Shown piece by piece: positions 27,667 through 36,656 of a stretch of DNA of 64,000 nt. The translations under genes were made by a program, and so were the position numbers. Below the pieces are notes generated by a model, which worked only from the letters and a program-made list of their open reading frames with translations, did no database searches and was not told where the DNA came from. Position 1 is the first letter of the stretch, and each line of letters begins with the position of its first letter. This stretch comes from Ectothiorhodospiraceae bacterium 2226 (GTDB lineage Bacteria > Pseudomonadota > Gammaproteobacteria > GCA-013348725). The DNA is taken from NCBI GenBank assembly GCA_013348725.1, contig CP054689.1, positions 2,476,501-2,540,500 on the forward strand, read 5' to 3'.

Positions 27667-27779
27667 TGATTTGACAGGCGCCGGCGTGCCGCGGCGCGAC
27701 TTGCCGGCGGCGGCCGGGTCGCCCGCCGGCGTCGTGAGCACGCGCGTCAGCGGCCCCTGATCACGGAAGGAAAAGAACA

Positions 27780-28628
27780 ATGTACCTGGTCGCAATCGTC
27801 ATTTCGCTGGTGGTCGAGTGGTTGTTCGTCTCGCTCGAGAGTCTGCGGCGTACCGACTGGCTGCGCATCTGGCACGACCGGTTGCGCGCCCATGTCCCCG
27901 AACGCTGGTGGAACACCCCGCTCGGCCCGCTGGTGGTGGCCATCCCGCCGCTCGCACTGATTGCGATCGTGTTCGGCCTGCTGTCTGCCGTCTGGGGTCT
28001 GCTCGGCTTCCTGTTCGCGGTGGCGGTGCTGTTGTACAGCCTGGGCCCGCGCAACCTCCACGCCGACGTGGAGCGCTACCTGAGTGCCCGCGAGGCGGCC
28101 GACGACAACGAGTCGCGCTGGTACGCCAGCCAGATGGTCAGCGCGCCGCTGCCCGAAACCATGCCCGCCCTGGACGTGGCGGTGGAGCGCGCCGTGTTCG
28201 TGCAGGCGCACGAGCGGTTGTTCGGCGTGATCTTCTGGTTTCTGGTGCTCGGCCCGGTGGGCGCCTTGCTGTACCGCATTGCCGCGGTGTTGCGCGCGCA
28301 GGATACCGCGACGCCGGGCAACCCCGGCTTTACCGAATCGGTGCGTCACCTGCACGCCATCCTGGCGTGGGTGCCGGCCCGCTTGTGCCTGATCGGCTAC
28401 GCCCTGGCCGGTAACTTCGTGGACGCCATGGCGCGTCTGCGGGAGGTCAACCACACCTGGGCCGACGGCAGCGAGCGCGTGCTGACCGAGGGCGGGCGCG
28501 CCGCGTTGCGGGCCGATGCCCCGGCCGACCAGACCGCGGTCGCGGAGGCGTTCGACCTGGTCAAGCGCACCCTGTTCGTGTGGCTGGTGGTGATCGCGCT
28601 GTTGGTGCTGGCACGCGTCGTGCCTTAG
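27780..28628 (+). CDS. ampE: AmpE-like inner membrane protein
   Basis: The 282-residue protein has about four membrane helices and the AmpE features WNTPLGPLVVAIPPLALIAI, LYSLGPRNLHADVERYLSAR and VFVQAHERLFGVIFWFLVLG. It follows ampD in the usual order after 113 bases and has GGAAGGA before its start. AmpE is proposed to sense or help process cell-wall recycling signals, but its biochemical role is still unclear. Confidence 0.92.
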   Translation: MYLVAIVISLVVEWLFVSLESLRRTDWLRIWHDRLRAHVPERWWNTPLGPLVVAIPPLALIAIVFGLLSAVWGLLGFLFAVAVLLYSLGPRNLHADVERYLSAREAADDNESRWYASQMVSAPLPETMPALDVAVERAVFVQAHERLFGVIFWFLVLGPVGALLYRIAAVLRAQDTATPGNPGFTESVRHLHAILAWVPARLCLIGYALAGNFVDAMARLREVNHTWADGSERVLTEGGRAALRADAPADQTAVAEAFDLVKRTLFVWLVVIALLVLARVVP

Positions 28629-28746
28629 TCGTGCTCTGAATCCCATCCAGGATGTTCATCGCATGAATCCTGGATGAATCCATCCTGGATTCCCCAGGGA
28701 CGAGATGTGAAAAGCGTGGGCCGTCGGCGGCACATCCCTGTGCCGC
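28629..28746. repeat. Multi-hairpin composite intergenic repeat, locus 1
   Basis: The gap after ampE contains several short palindromic modules: CATCCAGGATG near 28645, a run of ATCCTGGAT/ATCCAGGAT-type units to 28692, AAAAGCGTGG near 28710, and a perfect hairpin GCGGCACA (28727-28734), TCCC, TGTGCCGC (28739-28746). The same modules recur at 47932-48111 in another order. It may also serve as a 3'-end structure for ampE. Confidence 0.65.
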
Positions 28747-28779
28747 GTGCTATTCGGCCTTTGTGATCGGAGTATCTCC

Positions 28780-29391
28780 ATGCGTGAAGACACGGTGGTG
28801 GACCTGCTGCGCCACGGCGAGCCGGTGGGCGGGCGGCGCTACCGCGGCCAGACCGACGACCCCCTCAGCGAGAAGGGCTGGGCGCAGATGTGGGCGGCGG
28901 TGGGCGCGGCCTGTCCGTGGACTGCGATCGTCACCTCGCCGCTCAGCCGCTGCCGTGCCTTCGCCGAGGCGCTGGCCGAGCGTCACGGTCGCGAGGTACA
29001 CCTGGAGCCGCGCTTTCAGGAGATCGCCTTCGGGGAGTGGGAAGGGCGCACCAGCGCCGAGCTCACCCGCGACGATCCGCACCGCCTGCTGCGCTTCTGG
29101 GACGCCCCCGAGGCACATCGACCGCCGGGGGCCGAGCCGCTGGCGGATTTCGAGCGGCGCGTGGTGGCGGCCTGGGAGGAGGTGCTGCGTCGCTTCCAGG
29201 GCCGACACGTGTTGGTGGTCGGTCACGCAGGCATGATGCGCATGGTGGTGCGCCACGCGCTCGACATGCCGCGCGAGCGCTTGTTTCGCCTGCAGATCCC
29301 GAACGCCGGCCTGACGCGCATCCGGGTGCGCGAGGGCGGCGGCGTGCGGCTGCCGACGGTCGAGTTCCACGCCCGCCTCACGCTCACCTGA
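28780..29391 (+). CDS. Histidine phosphatase family protein
   Basis: The 203-residue protein has the branch-1 histidine phosphatase catalytic motif LLRHGEP near residue 9 with RYRGQTDDPLSEKG, VTSPLSRCRAFAEAL, the acid/base Glu region FQEIAFGEWEG and the second His in VVGHAGMMRMVVRHAL. The architecture suits CobC-type alpha-ribazole phosphatases or GpmB-like enzymes. No cobalamin genes are nearby, so the substrate is left open. ATG 28780 is preferred because GGAG lies 8 bases before it. Confidence 0.88.
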   Translation: MREDTVVDLLRHGEPVGGRRYRGQTDDPLSEKGWAQMWAAVGAACPWTAIVTSPLSRCRAFAEALAERHGREVHLEPRFQEIAFGEWEGRTSAELTRDDPHRLLRFWDAPEAHRPPGAEPLADFERRVVAAWEEVLRRFQGRHVLVVGHAGMMRMVVRHALDMPRERLFRLQIPNAGLTRIRVREGGGVRLPTVEFHARLTLT

Positions 29392-29551
29392 GCCTGCCCT
29401 GGACGCCGGCGGGAGGCCGTCGCACCTGCCGGGCCCTGGCGGGCGTATTCGCCATGGCTTAAATTGAACTATCTGCAGCGGGCCGTGCCGACGGGTACGC
29501 GCGCCGCGCCACTCGGCATACCCCGCACACCTCGACAGGAAGACACGCCCC

Positions 29552-32251
29552 ATGCTCGATCGCAGCGGCCAGACGCCCCAGCCCGCCACCATCCACCTCA
29601 AGGACTACCAGCCGCCCGCCTACCTGGTCGACGCGGTGGACCTGCATTTCGCGCTGGATGAGCAATGCACCACCGCGACCGCGCGGCTCGCGCTGCGCCG
29701 TAACCCGGCGCGCGCGGACGCCCCGCCGCTGCGGCTGGACGGGCAGGACCTCGAACTGGTCTCACTGCGCCTGGACGGGCGCGCGCTCGCGCCGCACGAG
29801 TACCGCGTGGAGGAGGAGGCGCTGGAGATCCCGGCGGCGCCCGAGCAGTGCACGCTCGAGGTGGTGACGCGCACGCGCCCGGCCGAGAACACCGCCCTGG
29901 AGGGGTTGTACGCCTCGGGCGGCAACCTCTGTACCCAGTGCGAGGCGGAGGGCTTTCGCCGCATCACCTATTACCCGGACCGACCCGACGTGATGGCGCG
30001 TTATACCGTGACCCTCAGCGCCGAGCGCGCGCGGTATCCGGTGCTGCTCGCCAACGGCAACCTGGTCGCCCAGGGCGAGGAGCGGGACGGTACCCACTGG
30101 GCACGCTGGGAAGACCCCTTCCCTAAGCCCAGCTACCTGTTCGCGTTGGTGGCGGGCGACCTGGTGCGCATCGAGGACCGCTATACCACCGCCTCGGGGC
30201 GGGAGGTCGCGCTGCACATCTACGTGCAGGCCCATAATGCCGACAAGTGCGAGCACGCCATGGCGTCGCTCAAACAGGCCATGCGCTGGGACGAGGAGGT
30301 GTTCGGGCGCGAGTACGACCTCGACGTGTACATGATCGTCGCGGTCGACGACTTCAATATGGGCGCCATGGAGAACAAGGGGCTCAACATCTTCAACTCC
30401 AAATACGTGCTCGCGCGCCCCGACACCGCCACCGATCGCGACTACGAAGGCATCCAGGGCGTGATCGGCCACGAGTACTTTCACAACTGGAGCGGTAACC
30501 GCGTGACCTGCCGCGACTGGTTCCAGTTGAGCCTCAAGGAAGGCCTGACCGTATTCCGCGACCAGCAGTTCAGCGGCGACATGAACTCACGCGCGGTCAA
30601 ACGTATCGACGACGTGACGCTGCTGCGCACCCACCAGTTCGCCGAGGACGCGGGCCCGATGGCGCATCCGGTGCGTCCGCAGTCGTACATCGAGATCAAC
30701 AACTTCTACACCGTGACGGTGTACGAGAAGGGCGCCGAGGTGGTGCGCATGATCCACACTCTGCTCGGCCCGGAGCGCTTTCGCCGCGGCATGGATCTGT
30801 ACTTCGAGCGCCACGACGGCCAGGCGGTCACCACCGACGACTTCGTGCAGGCCATGCAGGACGCGAGTGAGGTGGACTTGAGCCAGTTCCGACGCTGGTA
30901 CGACCAGGCCGGTACGCCGGTGCTGCGCGTGCAAGGGGCGTACGACGCCCCAGCGCGGCGCTACACGCTCGCGGTCGAGCAGCACACGCCGCCGACGCCG
31001 GACCAGCCCGACAAGCAGCCGCTGCACATCCCGCTCGCGCTCGGTTTGGTCGGACCCGACGGGCAGGACCTGCCGTTGCGGCTGCAGGGCGAGGCGGCGG
31101 GGCAGGGTACCCGGCGCGTGGTGGACGTGCGCGCGGCGCGCGAGACCTTCGTGTTCGAGGACGTACCGGCCGAGCCCATTCCTTCCCTGCTGCGCGGCTA
31201 CTCCGCGCCGGTACGGCTGGACTACGACTACACCGACGAGGCGCTGGCCTTCCTGCTCGCGCATGACAGTGATCCCTTCGCGCGCTGGGAGGCGGGCCAG
31301 CAGCTCGCGGTGCGGTTGATCATGGCGCGCGTGGTGGCGCCGCAGGCGCAGGACGGCGCCGAGGTGCTGGCCGCCGCCTACGGGCGGCTGCTGGAGGACA
31401 GCGCGGCCGACCCCGCGTTCGCCGCCCGCGCGCTGGCGCTGCCCTCGGAGGAGTATCTCGCGCAGCTCATCCCCTACCGCGACCTCGAGCATGTCGATCC
31501 CGAGGCACTGCACGGGGCGCGCCACGCAGTGAAGCTCGCGCTGGCCACCGCCCTCGCCGAACGCTGGCAGGCGGTGTACGAGGCATGCGGCGCCACCGGC
31601 CCCTATCGCTACGTCGCCGCCGACGCGGGACAGCGCAGCCTGCGGGCGCAGTGCCTGAGCTACCTGGTGGCGCGCGGCGGGCGCGACGGGGTGACGCTGG
31701 CCTGGCGCCAGTTCCGTGAGGCGGACAACATGACCGACAGCCTAGCGGCGCTCGCGCAGCTGGTGCATACCGAGGCCCCCGAGCGTGACCAGGCGCTGGC
31801 GGCGTTCTATGCGCGTTGGCAGGACGACAGCCTGGTGCTGGACAAGTGGTTTGCACTGCAGGCGGGCTCCGAGCGGCCGGACACGCTTGCGCAGGTACGC
31901 GCGCTACTCGAACATCCGGCCTTCAGCCTGCGCAATCCCAACAAGGTGCGCGCCCTGATCGGCACCTTCTGCCATCGCAACCCGCTGCGCTTCCACGACG
32001 TGTCGGGCGAAGGGTATGCCTTCCTGCGCGAGCAGGTGCTGCAGCTTGCGCCGCGCAATCCCCAGGTGGCCGCGCGCCTGGTGAGCGCGTTCAACCAATG
32101 GCGGCACTACGACGCGCCGCGCCAAGCCCTGATGCGCGCCGAGTTGGAGCGTATCCTCAGTGCGCCGGCGCTGCCCAAGGATGTGCATGAAATCGCCGGC
32201 AAGGCGCTGGGGAACGGGGCCGGAGACGCCGGGGCCGGTTCAAGTTCTTGA
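29552..32251 (+). CDS. pepN: Aminopeptidase N
   Basis: The 899-residue M1-family metallopeptidase has the exopeptidase motif GAMEN at residue 271. The zinc motif HEYFHNWSGN starts at His307 (ligands His307, His311 and Glu330 in KEGLTVFRD), and the CRDWFQLSLKEGLTVFRDQQ block is typical of proteobacterial PepN. Length is close to the E. coli enzyme (870). It removes N-terminal residues from peptides in the cytoplasm. It appears monocistronic. An AGGAAG sequence lies about 10 bases before the ATG. Confidence 0.96.
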   Translation: MLDRSGQTPQPATIHLKDYQPPAYLVDAVDLHFALDEQCTTATARLALRRNPARADAPPLRLDGQDLELVSLRLDGRALAPHEYRVEEEALEIPAAPEQCTLEVVTRTRPAENTALEGLYASGGNLCTQCEAEGFRRITYYPDRPDVMARYTVTLSAERARYPVLLANGNLVAQGEERDGTHWARWEDPFPKPSYLFALVAGDLVRIEDRYTTASGREVALHIYVQAHNADKCEHAMASLKQAMRWDEEVFGREYDLDVYMIVAVDDFNMGAMENKGLNIFNSKYVLARPDTATDRDYEGIQGVIGHEYFHNWSGNRVTCRDWFQLSLKEGLTVFRDQQFSGDMNSRAVKRIDDVTLLRTHQFAEDAGPMAHPVRPQSYIEINNFYTVTVYEKGAEVVRMIHTLLGPERFRRGMDLYFERHDGQAVTTDDFVQAMQDASEVDLSQFRRWYDQAGTPVLRVQGAYDAPARRYTLAVEQHTPPTPDQPDKQPLHIPLALGLVGPDGQDLPLRLQGEAAGQGTRRVVDVRAARETFVFEDVPAEPIPSLLRGYSAPVRLDYDYTDEALAFLLAHDSDPFARWEAGQQLAVRLIMARVVAPQAQDGAEVLAAAYGRLLEDSAADPAFAARALALPSEEYLAQLIPYRDLEHVDPEALHGARHAVKLALATALAERWQAVYEACGATGPYRYVAADAGQRSLRAQCLSYLVARGGRDGVTLAWRQFREADNMTDSLAALAQLVHTEAPERDQALAAFYARWQDDSLVLDKWFALQAGSERPDTLAQVRALLEHPAFSLRNPNKVRALIGTFCHRNPLRFHDVSGEGYAFLREQVLQLAPRNPQVAARLVSAFNQWRHYDAPRQALMRAELERILSAPALPKDVHEIAGKALGNGAGDAGAGSSS

Positions 32252-32471
32252 CGCTTACGCACAACGGGCGCGGCGCCGCGCAGGCGCCGACGCGGAATTC
32301 CGTCACTTAGCGTTGCGTTCCGCGTGGAATTGTATAAGTTATTGATTTATAAAAATCCGCACCGCTGACTATTTTTTAGACAGCGCCGCACCGGGCGCGG
32401 GCCGACAGGAGCTTGCGGCGACTGGACCCAGTTCTTCCACACAGTTATCCACAGTTTTTGTGGATAAGCAT
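32252..32471. other. AT-rich gap with two inverted DnaA boxes
   Basis: Between the convergent pepN and Na/Pi genes lies an unusually AT-rich core (about 32328-32382, with AATTGTATAAG, TTATTGATTTATAAAAATCC and a six-T run). It is followed by TTATCCACA at 32445-32453 and its exact complement TGTGGATAA at 32459-32467, five bases apart. Both match the DnaA-box consensus perfectly. A weaker box-like TTACGCACA lies near 32258-32266. No gene is present. Confidence 0.6.
32445..32467. promoter_or_regulatory. Inverted pair of consensus DnaA boxes
   Basis: TTATCCACA and TGTGGATAA flank a GTTTT spacer. As RNA this would form a 9-base, mostly A-U stem next to both 3' ends, so a terminator role cannot be excluded, but the exact match of both arms to the DnaA recognition sequence is notable. 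Confidence 0.55.
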
Positions 32472-34121
32472 CTACTTCTGCTCCGCCCGTTTGGACACGG
32501 CTTCGTCGGGCGCGTCGGCCCGCAGCTCGCGCTCAAAGGCGACCAGCTGGCGCGCCGCCTTGACGGACTGGTCGAGCAGGCGGCGAATGGCGCTCAGTTC
32601 ATCGAGCTGGGCCACCATGAGGCGCAGGTGCACGCGACCGCCGGCGCCCTCGCGCAGCACCGCCGCCTTGAGTTGCTGGTACTGCTCCAGAACCGGGTGT
32701 TCGTCCAGGCCCGCGTCCGGCTCGCGCTCGAGCCGCGCACACGCCTCCACCAGCTGCACGGCCTGGTCACGCCACTCGGCCAGCGCCCGGCGTAGTTCGG
32801 GTGGCAGCGGTGCGCCCCCGGCCTGCTGGCGCGCGCCCAGCGCGTCGAGGGCGGCGCGCGCGGCGTTCAGGTGATACCGGCTGATGCGCAAGGCAAGCGG
32901 CAGCGCCTCCTGCAGCCGCGTCGGCAGATTGGCGCTCCGCACTCCTAGCGTGAAATCCCCAACCGCAGTGACCAACTCCTCGAGGGCGCGCATATCGCGC
33001 CCGGTCGATTCGTCGCCGCTGCGTTCCGCCCGGAGGGTCGCCAGCGTGATGCGCCGGGCGAGGTCGCCCACGCGGCGCAGTTCCTGGCCCAGGGCCTCCA
33101 TCGCGAGCGCTGGGGTCTCGGTCAAGGTGTGATCGAGGTAGCGCGGTCGCGCCTCGTCCTCCTCCGCCGCACGGAAGCGTTGCTCCAGAAAGGTGACCAG
33201 GCGCGGTGTGAGCGGCCACATCACCGACACGCCGAGCAGCTTGATCAGGGTGTGGAACACCGCGAGCGAGATCACCGACCCGGCGCCGGCACCCAGCCCT
33301 TGCGCGAGGGCGTCGGCCAGCCCCAGGAGCAGCGGCAGGAGCAGCAGCGCGAGCGTGCCGCCCACCACGTTGAACAGCACGTGGGCGCTGGCGGCGCGGC
33401 GCGCGTTGGAGGTCGCGCCGATGGCGGCGAAGGCGGCCGTGGAGGTGGTGCCGAGGTCGGCGCCGATGATCACCGCGGCGGCGGCGGGCGTGGAGATCAG
33501 GCCGCCGGCGGCCGCCGTGAGCGTGATGGCCAGGGTGGCGCTGGACGACTGGGTGCTGAGGGTGATCAGGAAGCCCGCCGCCACGAAAGCGAGCAGCTGC
33601 AACGGCCCGGCGGCCGTCCAACCCTCGAGCGGGATCTCCGTCGCGCCGAAGGCGTTCTTGAGTACCTCGATGCCGAGCAGAAACACGCCCAGCCCCGCGA
33701 TCGCCTCCCCCAACGCGCCGGTGCGCGGTTGCCCACCGGCCACGCGCAGCAGCATGCCGAGGGCGATGGCGGGCATCGCGAGCAACTGCAGGTCCAGCCT
33801 CACCCCCGCCGAGGCCACGATCCAACTGGTCACCGTGGTGCCGACGTTGGCGCCGTAGATCACGCCCACCGCCTGCAACAAACTCATGAGACCGGCGTTC
33901 ACAAAGCCGATGGTGGCGAAGATGACCGCGCTCGAGGACTGCACCAGCGCCGTGAACAGGGCGCCGGTGGCCAGCCCGCGCAGCGGCCGCGAGGTGGAGC
34001 GGGCCAGGATGGTGCGCAGCGCCGGGCCGGCCGCGACCTGCAGCCCGCCCGTCATCAGTTTCATGCCCAACAGGAACAGGCCCAGCCCTCCGGCGAACTG
34101 GACCAAGCCCCATATGCTCAT
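32472..34121 (-). CDS. Na/Pi cotransporter family protein with PhoU-like domain
   Basis: The 549-residue protein has the duplicated Na/Pi (NptA/YjbB) transport repeat: GLGLFLLGMKLMTGGLQ and the first QSSSA motif (TALVQSSSAVIFATIGFVNA, GANVGTTVTSW), then the second repeat with STQSSSATLAITLTAAAGGL and GADLGTTSTAAFAAIGA. The C-terminal 200 residues form a helical PhoU-like region. It probably carries phosphate out of or into the cell with Na+. AAGGAG sits 6 bases before the ATG. Regulation is not visible; no pho box was recognised. Confidence 0.9.
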   Translation of the reverse strand: MSIWGLVQFAGGLGLFLLGMKLMTGGLQVAAGPALRTILARSTSRPLRGLATGALFTALVQSSSAVIFATIGFVNAGLMSLLQAVGVIYGANVGTTVTSWIVASAGVRLDLQLLAMPAIALGMLLRVAGGQPRTGALGEAIAGLGVFLLGIEVLKNAFGATEIPLEGWTAAGPLQLLAFVAAGFLITLSTQSSSATLAITLTAAAGGLISTPAAAAVIIGADLGTTSTAAFAAIGATSNARRAASAHVLFNVVGGTLALLLLPLLLGLADALAQGLGAGAGSVISLAVFHTLIKLLGVSVMWPLTPRLVTFLEQRFRAAEEDEARPRYLDHTLTETPALAMEALGQELRRVGDLARRITLATLRAERSGDESTGRDMRALEELVTAVGDFTLGVRSANLPTRLQEALPLALRISRYHLNAARAALDALGARQQAGGAPLPPELRRALAEWRDQAVQLVEACARLEREPDAGLDEHPVLEQYQQLKAAVLREGAGGRVHLRLMVAQLDELSAIRRLLDQSVKAARQLVAFERELRADAPDEAVSKRAEQK

Positions 34122-34464
34122 GCTAGCTCCTTGTTAATGCGCGGGTTGCGCCCGTGCGCGCGGGCCATGCCCGGACGTACGTCGCCGGCCGGCACAGTGT
34201 ACGCTGACCAGGCGCCCGCAGGCTGACGCGTCCCCGCGACCATCGGCCAGACGGCGGGGCGATGCGGCGCTCGTGCTCTTCGTTGTGCCCGCTCTGAAAG
34301 GTGCAGAATGGACTTGTTCATGCCGCGCTGCGGCCTGGGCTCCGCCTTCGGTAAGCGGAGCAGCCGTTGGTCGAGGACCGACAGCGCCCCTCGCCACGGT
34401 CGCTGCGCGTGGTCCGCGCGGTCCGGCATGGATTTTCAGACCTTATACCAGCCTTGGAGGCCCG
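34122..34464. other. 343-base divergent gap before corA
   Basis: This gap lies between the starts of the Na/Pi gene (leftward) and corA (rightward). Open frames here extend corA or antisense sequence without recognisable domains. A TTCAGACCTT sequence at about 34437-34446 matches a piece of the intergenic repeat family. No clear promoter pair was identified. Confidence 0.5.
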
Positions 34465-35532
34465 ATGGCTTACTTCGACAAGCGCTACCATGCACCGGGC
34501 ACCGCGCCCGGGACGCTCGATACGCCGGCGGGCTCGGCCTACTTCACTTTGCACCTCACCGACTACAGCGCCGAGCGCTTCGAGGAGCAGCACGACGTGC
34601 CGATGGAGGCCGCACGGGCCTACCTCGCCCACGATACGGTGACCTGGGTCCACGTGCAGGGCACGCCGGACGCCGAACTGCTCACGCAGCTCGGGGAATT
34701 GTTCGATCTGCACCCGCTGGCCTTGGAGGATGTGCGCAACAGCGGCCAGCGCGCCAAGGCCGAGGTGAACGGCGACCAGGTGTTCGTGATCCTCAACCAG
34801 CCTCTGCCGACCGGGGCGGGGATGGGCGCGGCGCAGCTCAGCCTGTTCATGGGCGCCGGCTACGTGGTCAGTTTCCACAACGGGCCCGAGGATCCCTTCG
34901 AGCCGGTGCGCAAACGCCTGCGCGCCAGCGGCGGGCGGTTTCGTGCCCGCGGCGCGGATTACCTGCTCTACGCGCTGCTCGACCTGATCATCGACCAGGG
35001 CTTTCCCTTGCTGGAGGCGTACGGCGAGCGGCTTGACGCCCTGGAGGATGAACTGCTCGAGCAGCCGAGCGTCTCCTGTCTCGGCGAGCTGCACGCCGTG
35101 CGCCGCGACCTGTTGGCCTTGCGGCGGATCTATTGGCCGCAGCGCGAGGTGCTGATCGCGCTGCTGCGAGAGGAGGTGCCGGCCTTCGGTGAGGCCGTGG
35201 ACCCCTACCTGCGCGATTGCCAGGATCACCTGCTGCAGATCATGGAGTGGATCGACGCCTACCGCGAGGTCGCCGCCGGGCTGCTCGAGCTGTACCTCTC
35301 GAGCGCGAGCCATCGCTCCTCGGAGAGCCTGCGCTGGTTGACCATCATCGCGACGCTGTTCATACCGCCTACATTTATCGTGGGCCTGTACGGGATGAAC
35401 TTCGATCCCGCCGTCAGCCCGTGGAACATGCCGGAGCTGCAGGCCTACTTCGGTTATCCCGCCGTGCTGCTCTTCATCGCGTCGGTTTTCGGCGTGATGC
35501 TGTGGCTGTTCCGGCGCAAGAAGTGGTTCTGA
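34465..35532 (+). CDS. corA: Magnesium/cobalt transporter CorA
   Basis: The 355-residue CorA-superfamily (2-TM-GxN) protein has a large N-terminal cytoplasmic domain, two C-terminal membrane helices and the selectivity motif GMN within GLYGMNFDPAVSPWNMPE. The basic tail RRKKWF closes it. It forms a pentameric channel for Mg2+, Co2+ or possibly Zn2+ (some relatives are ZntB). ATG 34465 is supported by GGAGG 5 bases upstream. The secreted MRJP-like gene follows after 18 bases, so the two may be co-transcribed. Confidence 0.9.
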   Translation: MAYFDKRYHAPGTAPGTLDTPAGSAYFTLHLTDYSAERFEEQHDVPMEAARAYLAHDTVTWVHVQGTPDAELLTQLGELFDLHPLALEDVRNSGQRAKAEVNGDQVFVILNQPLPTGAGMGAAQLSLFMGAGYVVSFHNGPEDPFEPVRKRLRASGGRFRARGADYLLYALLDLIIDQGFPLLEAYGERLDALEDELLEQPSVSCLGELHAVRRDLLALRRIYWPQREVLIALLREEVPAFGEAVDPYLRDCQDHLLQIMEWIDAYREVAAGLLELYLSSASHRSSESLRWLTIIATLFIPPTFIVGLYGMNFDPAVSPWNMPELQAYFGYPAVLLFIASVFGVMLWLFRRKKWF

Positions 35533-35550
35533 ACAAAGAGAGGTAACGGC

Positions 35551-36645
35551 ATGAGACAGGTAGTGCTCGCCCTGGGGCTGGTGGTCGCGCTGGTCGTCCC
35601 GCTGGGCGCCGCGCAGGCGGCCGAACTCGAACGCTGGGCCGAGGTGGACGTGGCGCCCGGCAACATCACCGTCAGCGAGCGCGGCCATGTCTTGATCAGT
35701 CTGCACCAGTTCTTCGAACCCAACGTGCGGGTGGCCGAGGTGGCGGCGGACGGTCGCCTGACGCCGTTTCCCAATCCGCTGTGGGCGCGCGGCGTGAGCC
35801 AGGCCGGCGAGGGCGTCGATACCGTGCTCGGCATCCAGGCGGCCGGCGATCTGGTGTGGATGCTCGACAACGGCATGCGCGGCGGCCAGACCCCGCGGCT
35901 GGTCGCCTGGGACCTCGAGCGTGACGCGCTCGCGCACGCCATCGAGCTGCCGCCGCCCGCCACGGTGGAGGGCAGCTTCGTCAACGACCTCGCGGTCGAT
36001 GTGGAGGCGGGTTACGTCTACATCGCGGACCCCGCCGGCGGCTCGGATGCGGCGCTGATCGCGGTGGAGATCGAGACCGGGGAGGCGCGGCGGCTGTTGC
36101 AGGGGCACGCGAGCGTGGTGCCCGAGGACGTGGATCTCCTGATCGAAGGCGAGCCGGTGCAGGTCCGCCGCCCCGACGGGTCGCTGCAGCGCCCGCGGGT
36201 GGGGGTGAACCCCATCGCGCTCGATGCCGACGGGGAGTGGGTCTACTTCGGGCCCATGCACGGCCTGAGCCTGTACCGCGTGCGGGCCGCGGACCTGCGC
36301 GACACGGGGCTGGACGACGAGGCACTGGCAGAGCGTGTGGAGCGTTACGCCGACAAGCCGATCAGCGATGGGATCTCGATCGACACCGCGGGCAACATCT
36401 ACGTCACCGACCTCGCCGGTTCCGCCATCGGCGTGATCGACGCGCAGCGCCGCTACCGGGTGCTCGCCGCCGACGCGCGCCTGCTCTGGCCGGACGCGCT
36501 CAGCTACGCCCCCGACGGCCACATGTACGTGGTGGCTAACCAACTGCACCGTTCGGCGCGCCTGAACGCGGGCGAGGATGTCAGCGAACCGCCGTTCGCC
36601 ATCTTCCGGTTCCGGCCGCTGGCCGAGGGGATGGTGGGACGATAA
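35551..36645 (+). CDS. Secreted major royal jelly protein (MRJP/yellow)-like beta-propeller
   Basis: The 364-residue protein has a Sec signal peptide ending near AAQA (residues 1-23). The rest resembles bacterial MRJP/yellow proteins: LERWAEVDVAPGNITVSERG, LVWMLDNGMRGGQTPRLVAW, SFVNDLAVDVEAGYVYIADP, and near the end the paired SDGISIDTAGNIYVTDLAGS and WPDALSYAPDGHMYVVANQL. These proteins form six-bladed propellers; in insects some act as dopachrome-converting enzymes, while bacterial roles are unknown. AGAGAGG lies before the ATG. Confidence 0.83.
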   Translation: MRQVVLALGLVVALVVPLGAAQAAELERWAEVDVAPGNITVSERGHVLISLHQFFEPNVRVAEVAADGRLTPFPNPLWARGVSQAGEGVDTVLGIQAAGDLVWMLDNGMRGGQTPRLVAWDLERDALAHAIELPPPATVEGSFVNDLAVDVEAGYVYIADPAGGSDAALIAVEIETGEARRLLQGHASVVPEDVDLLIEGEPVQVRRPDGSLQRPRVGVNPIALDADGEWVYFGPMHGLSLYRVRAADLRDTGLDDEALAERVERYADKPISDGISIDTAGNIYVTDLAGSAIGVIDAQRRYRVLAADARLLWPDALSYAPDGHMYVVANQLHRSARLNAGEDVSEPPFAIFRFRPLAEGMVGR

Positions 36646-36656
36646 GGCGCCGCGCC

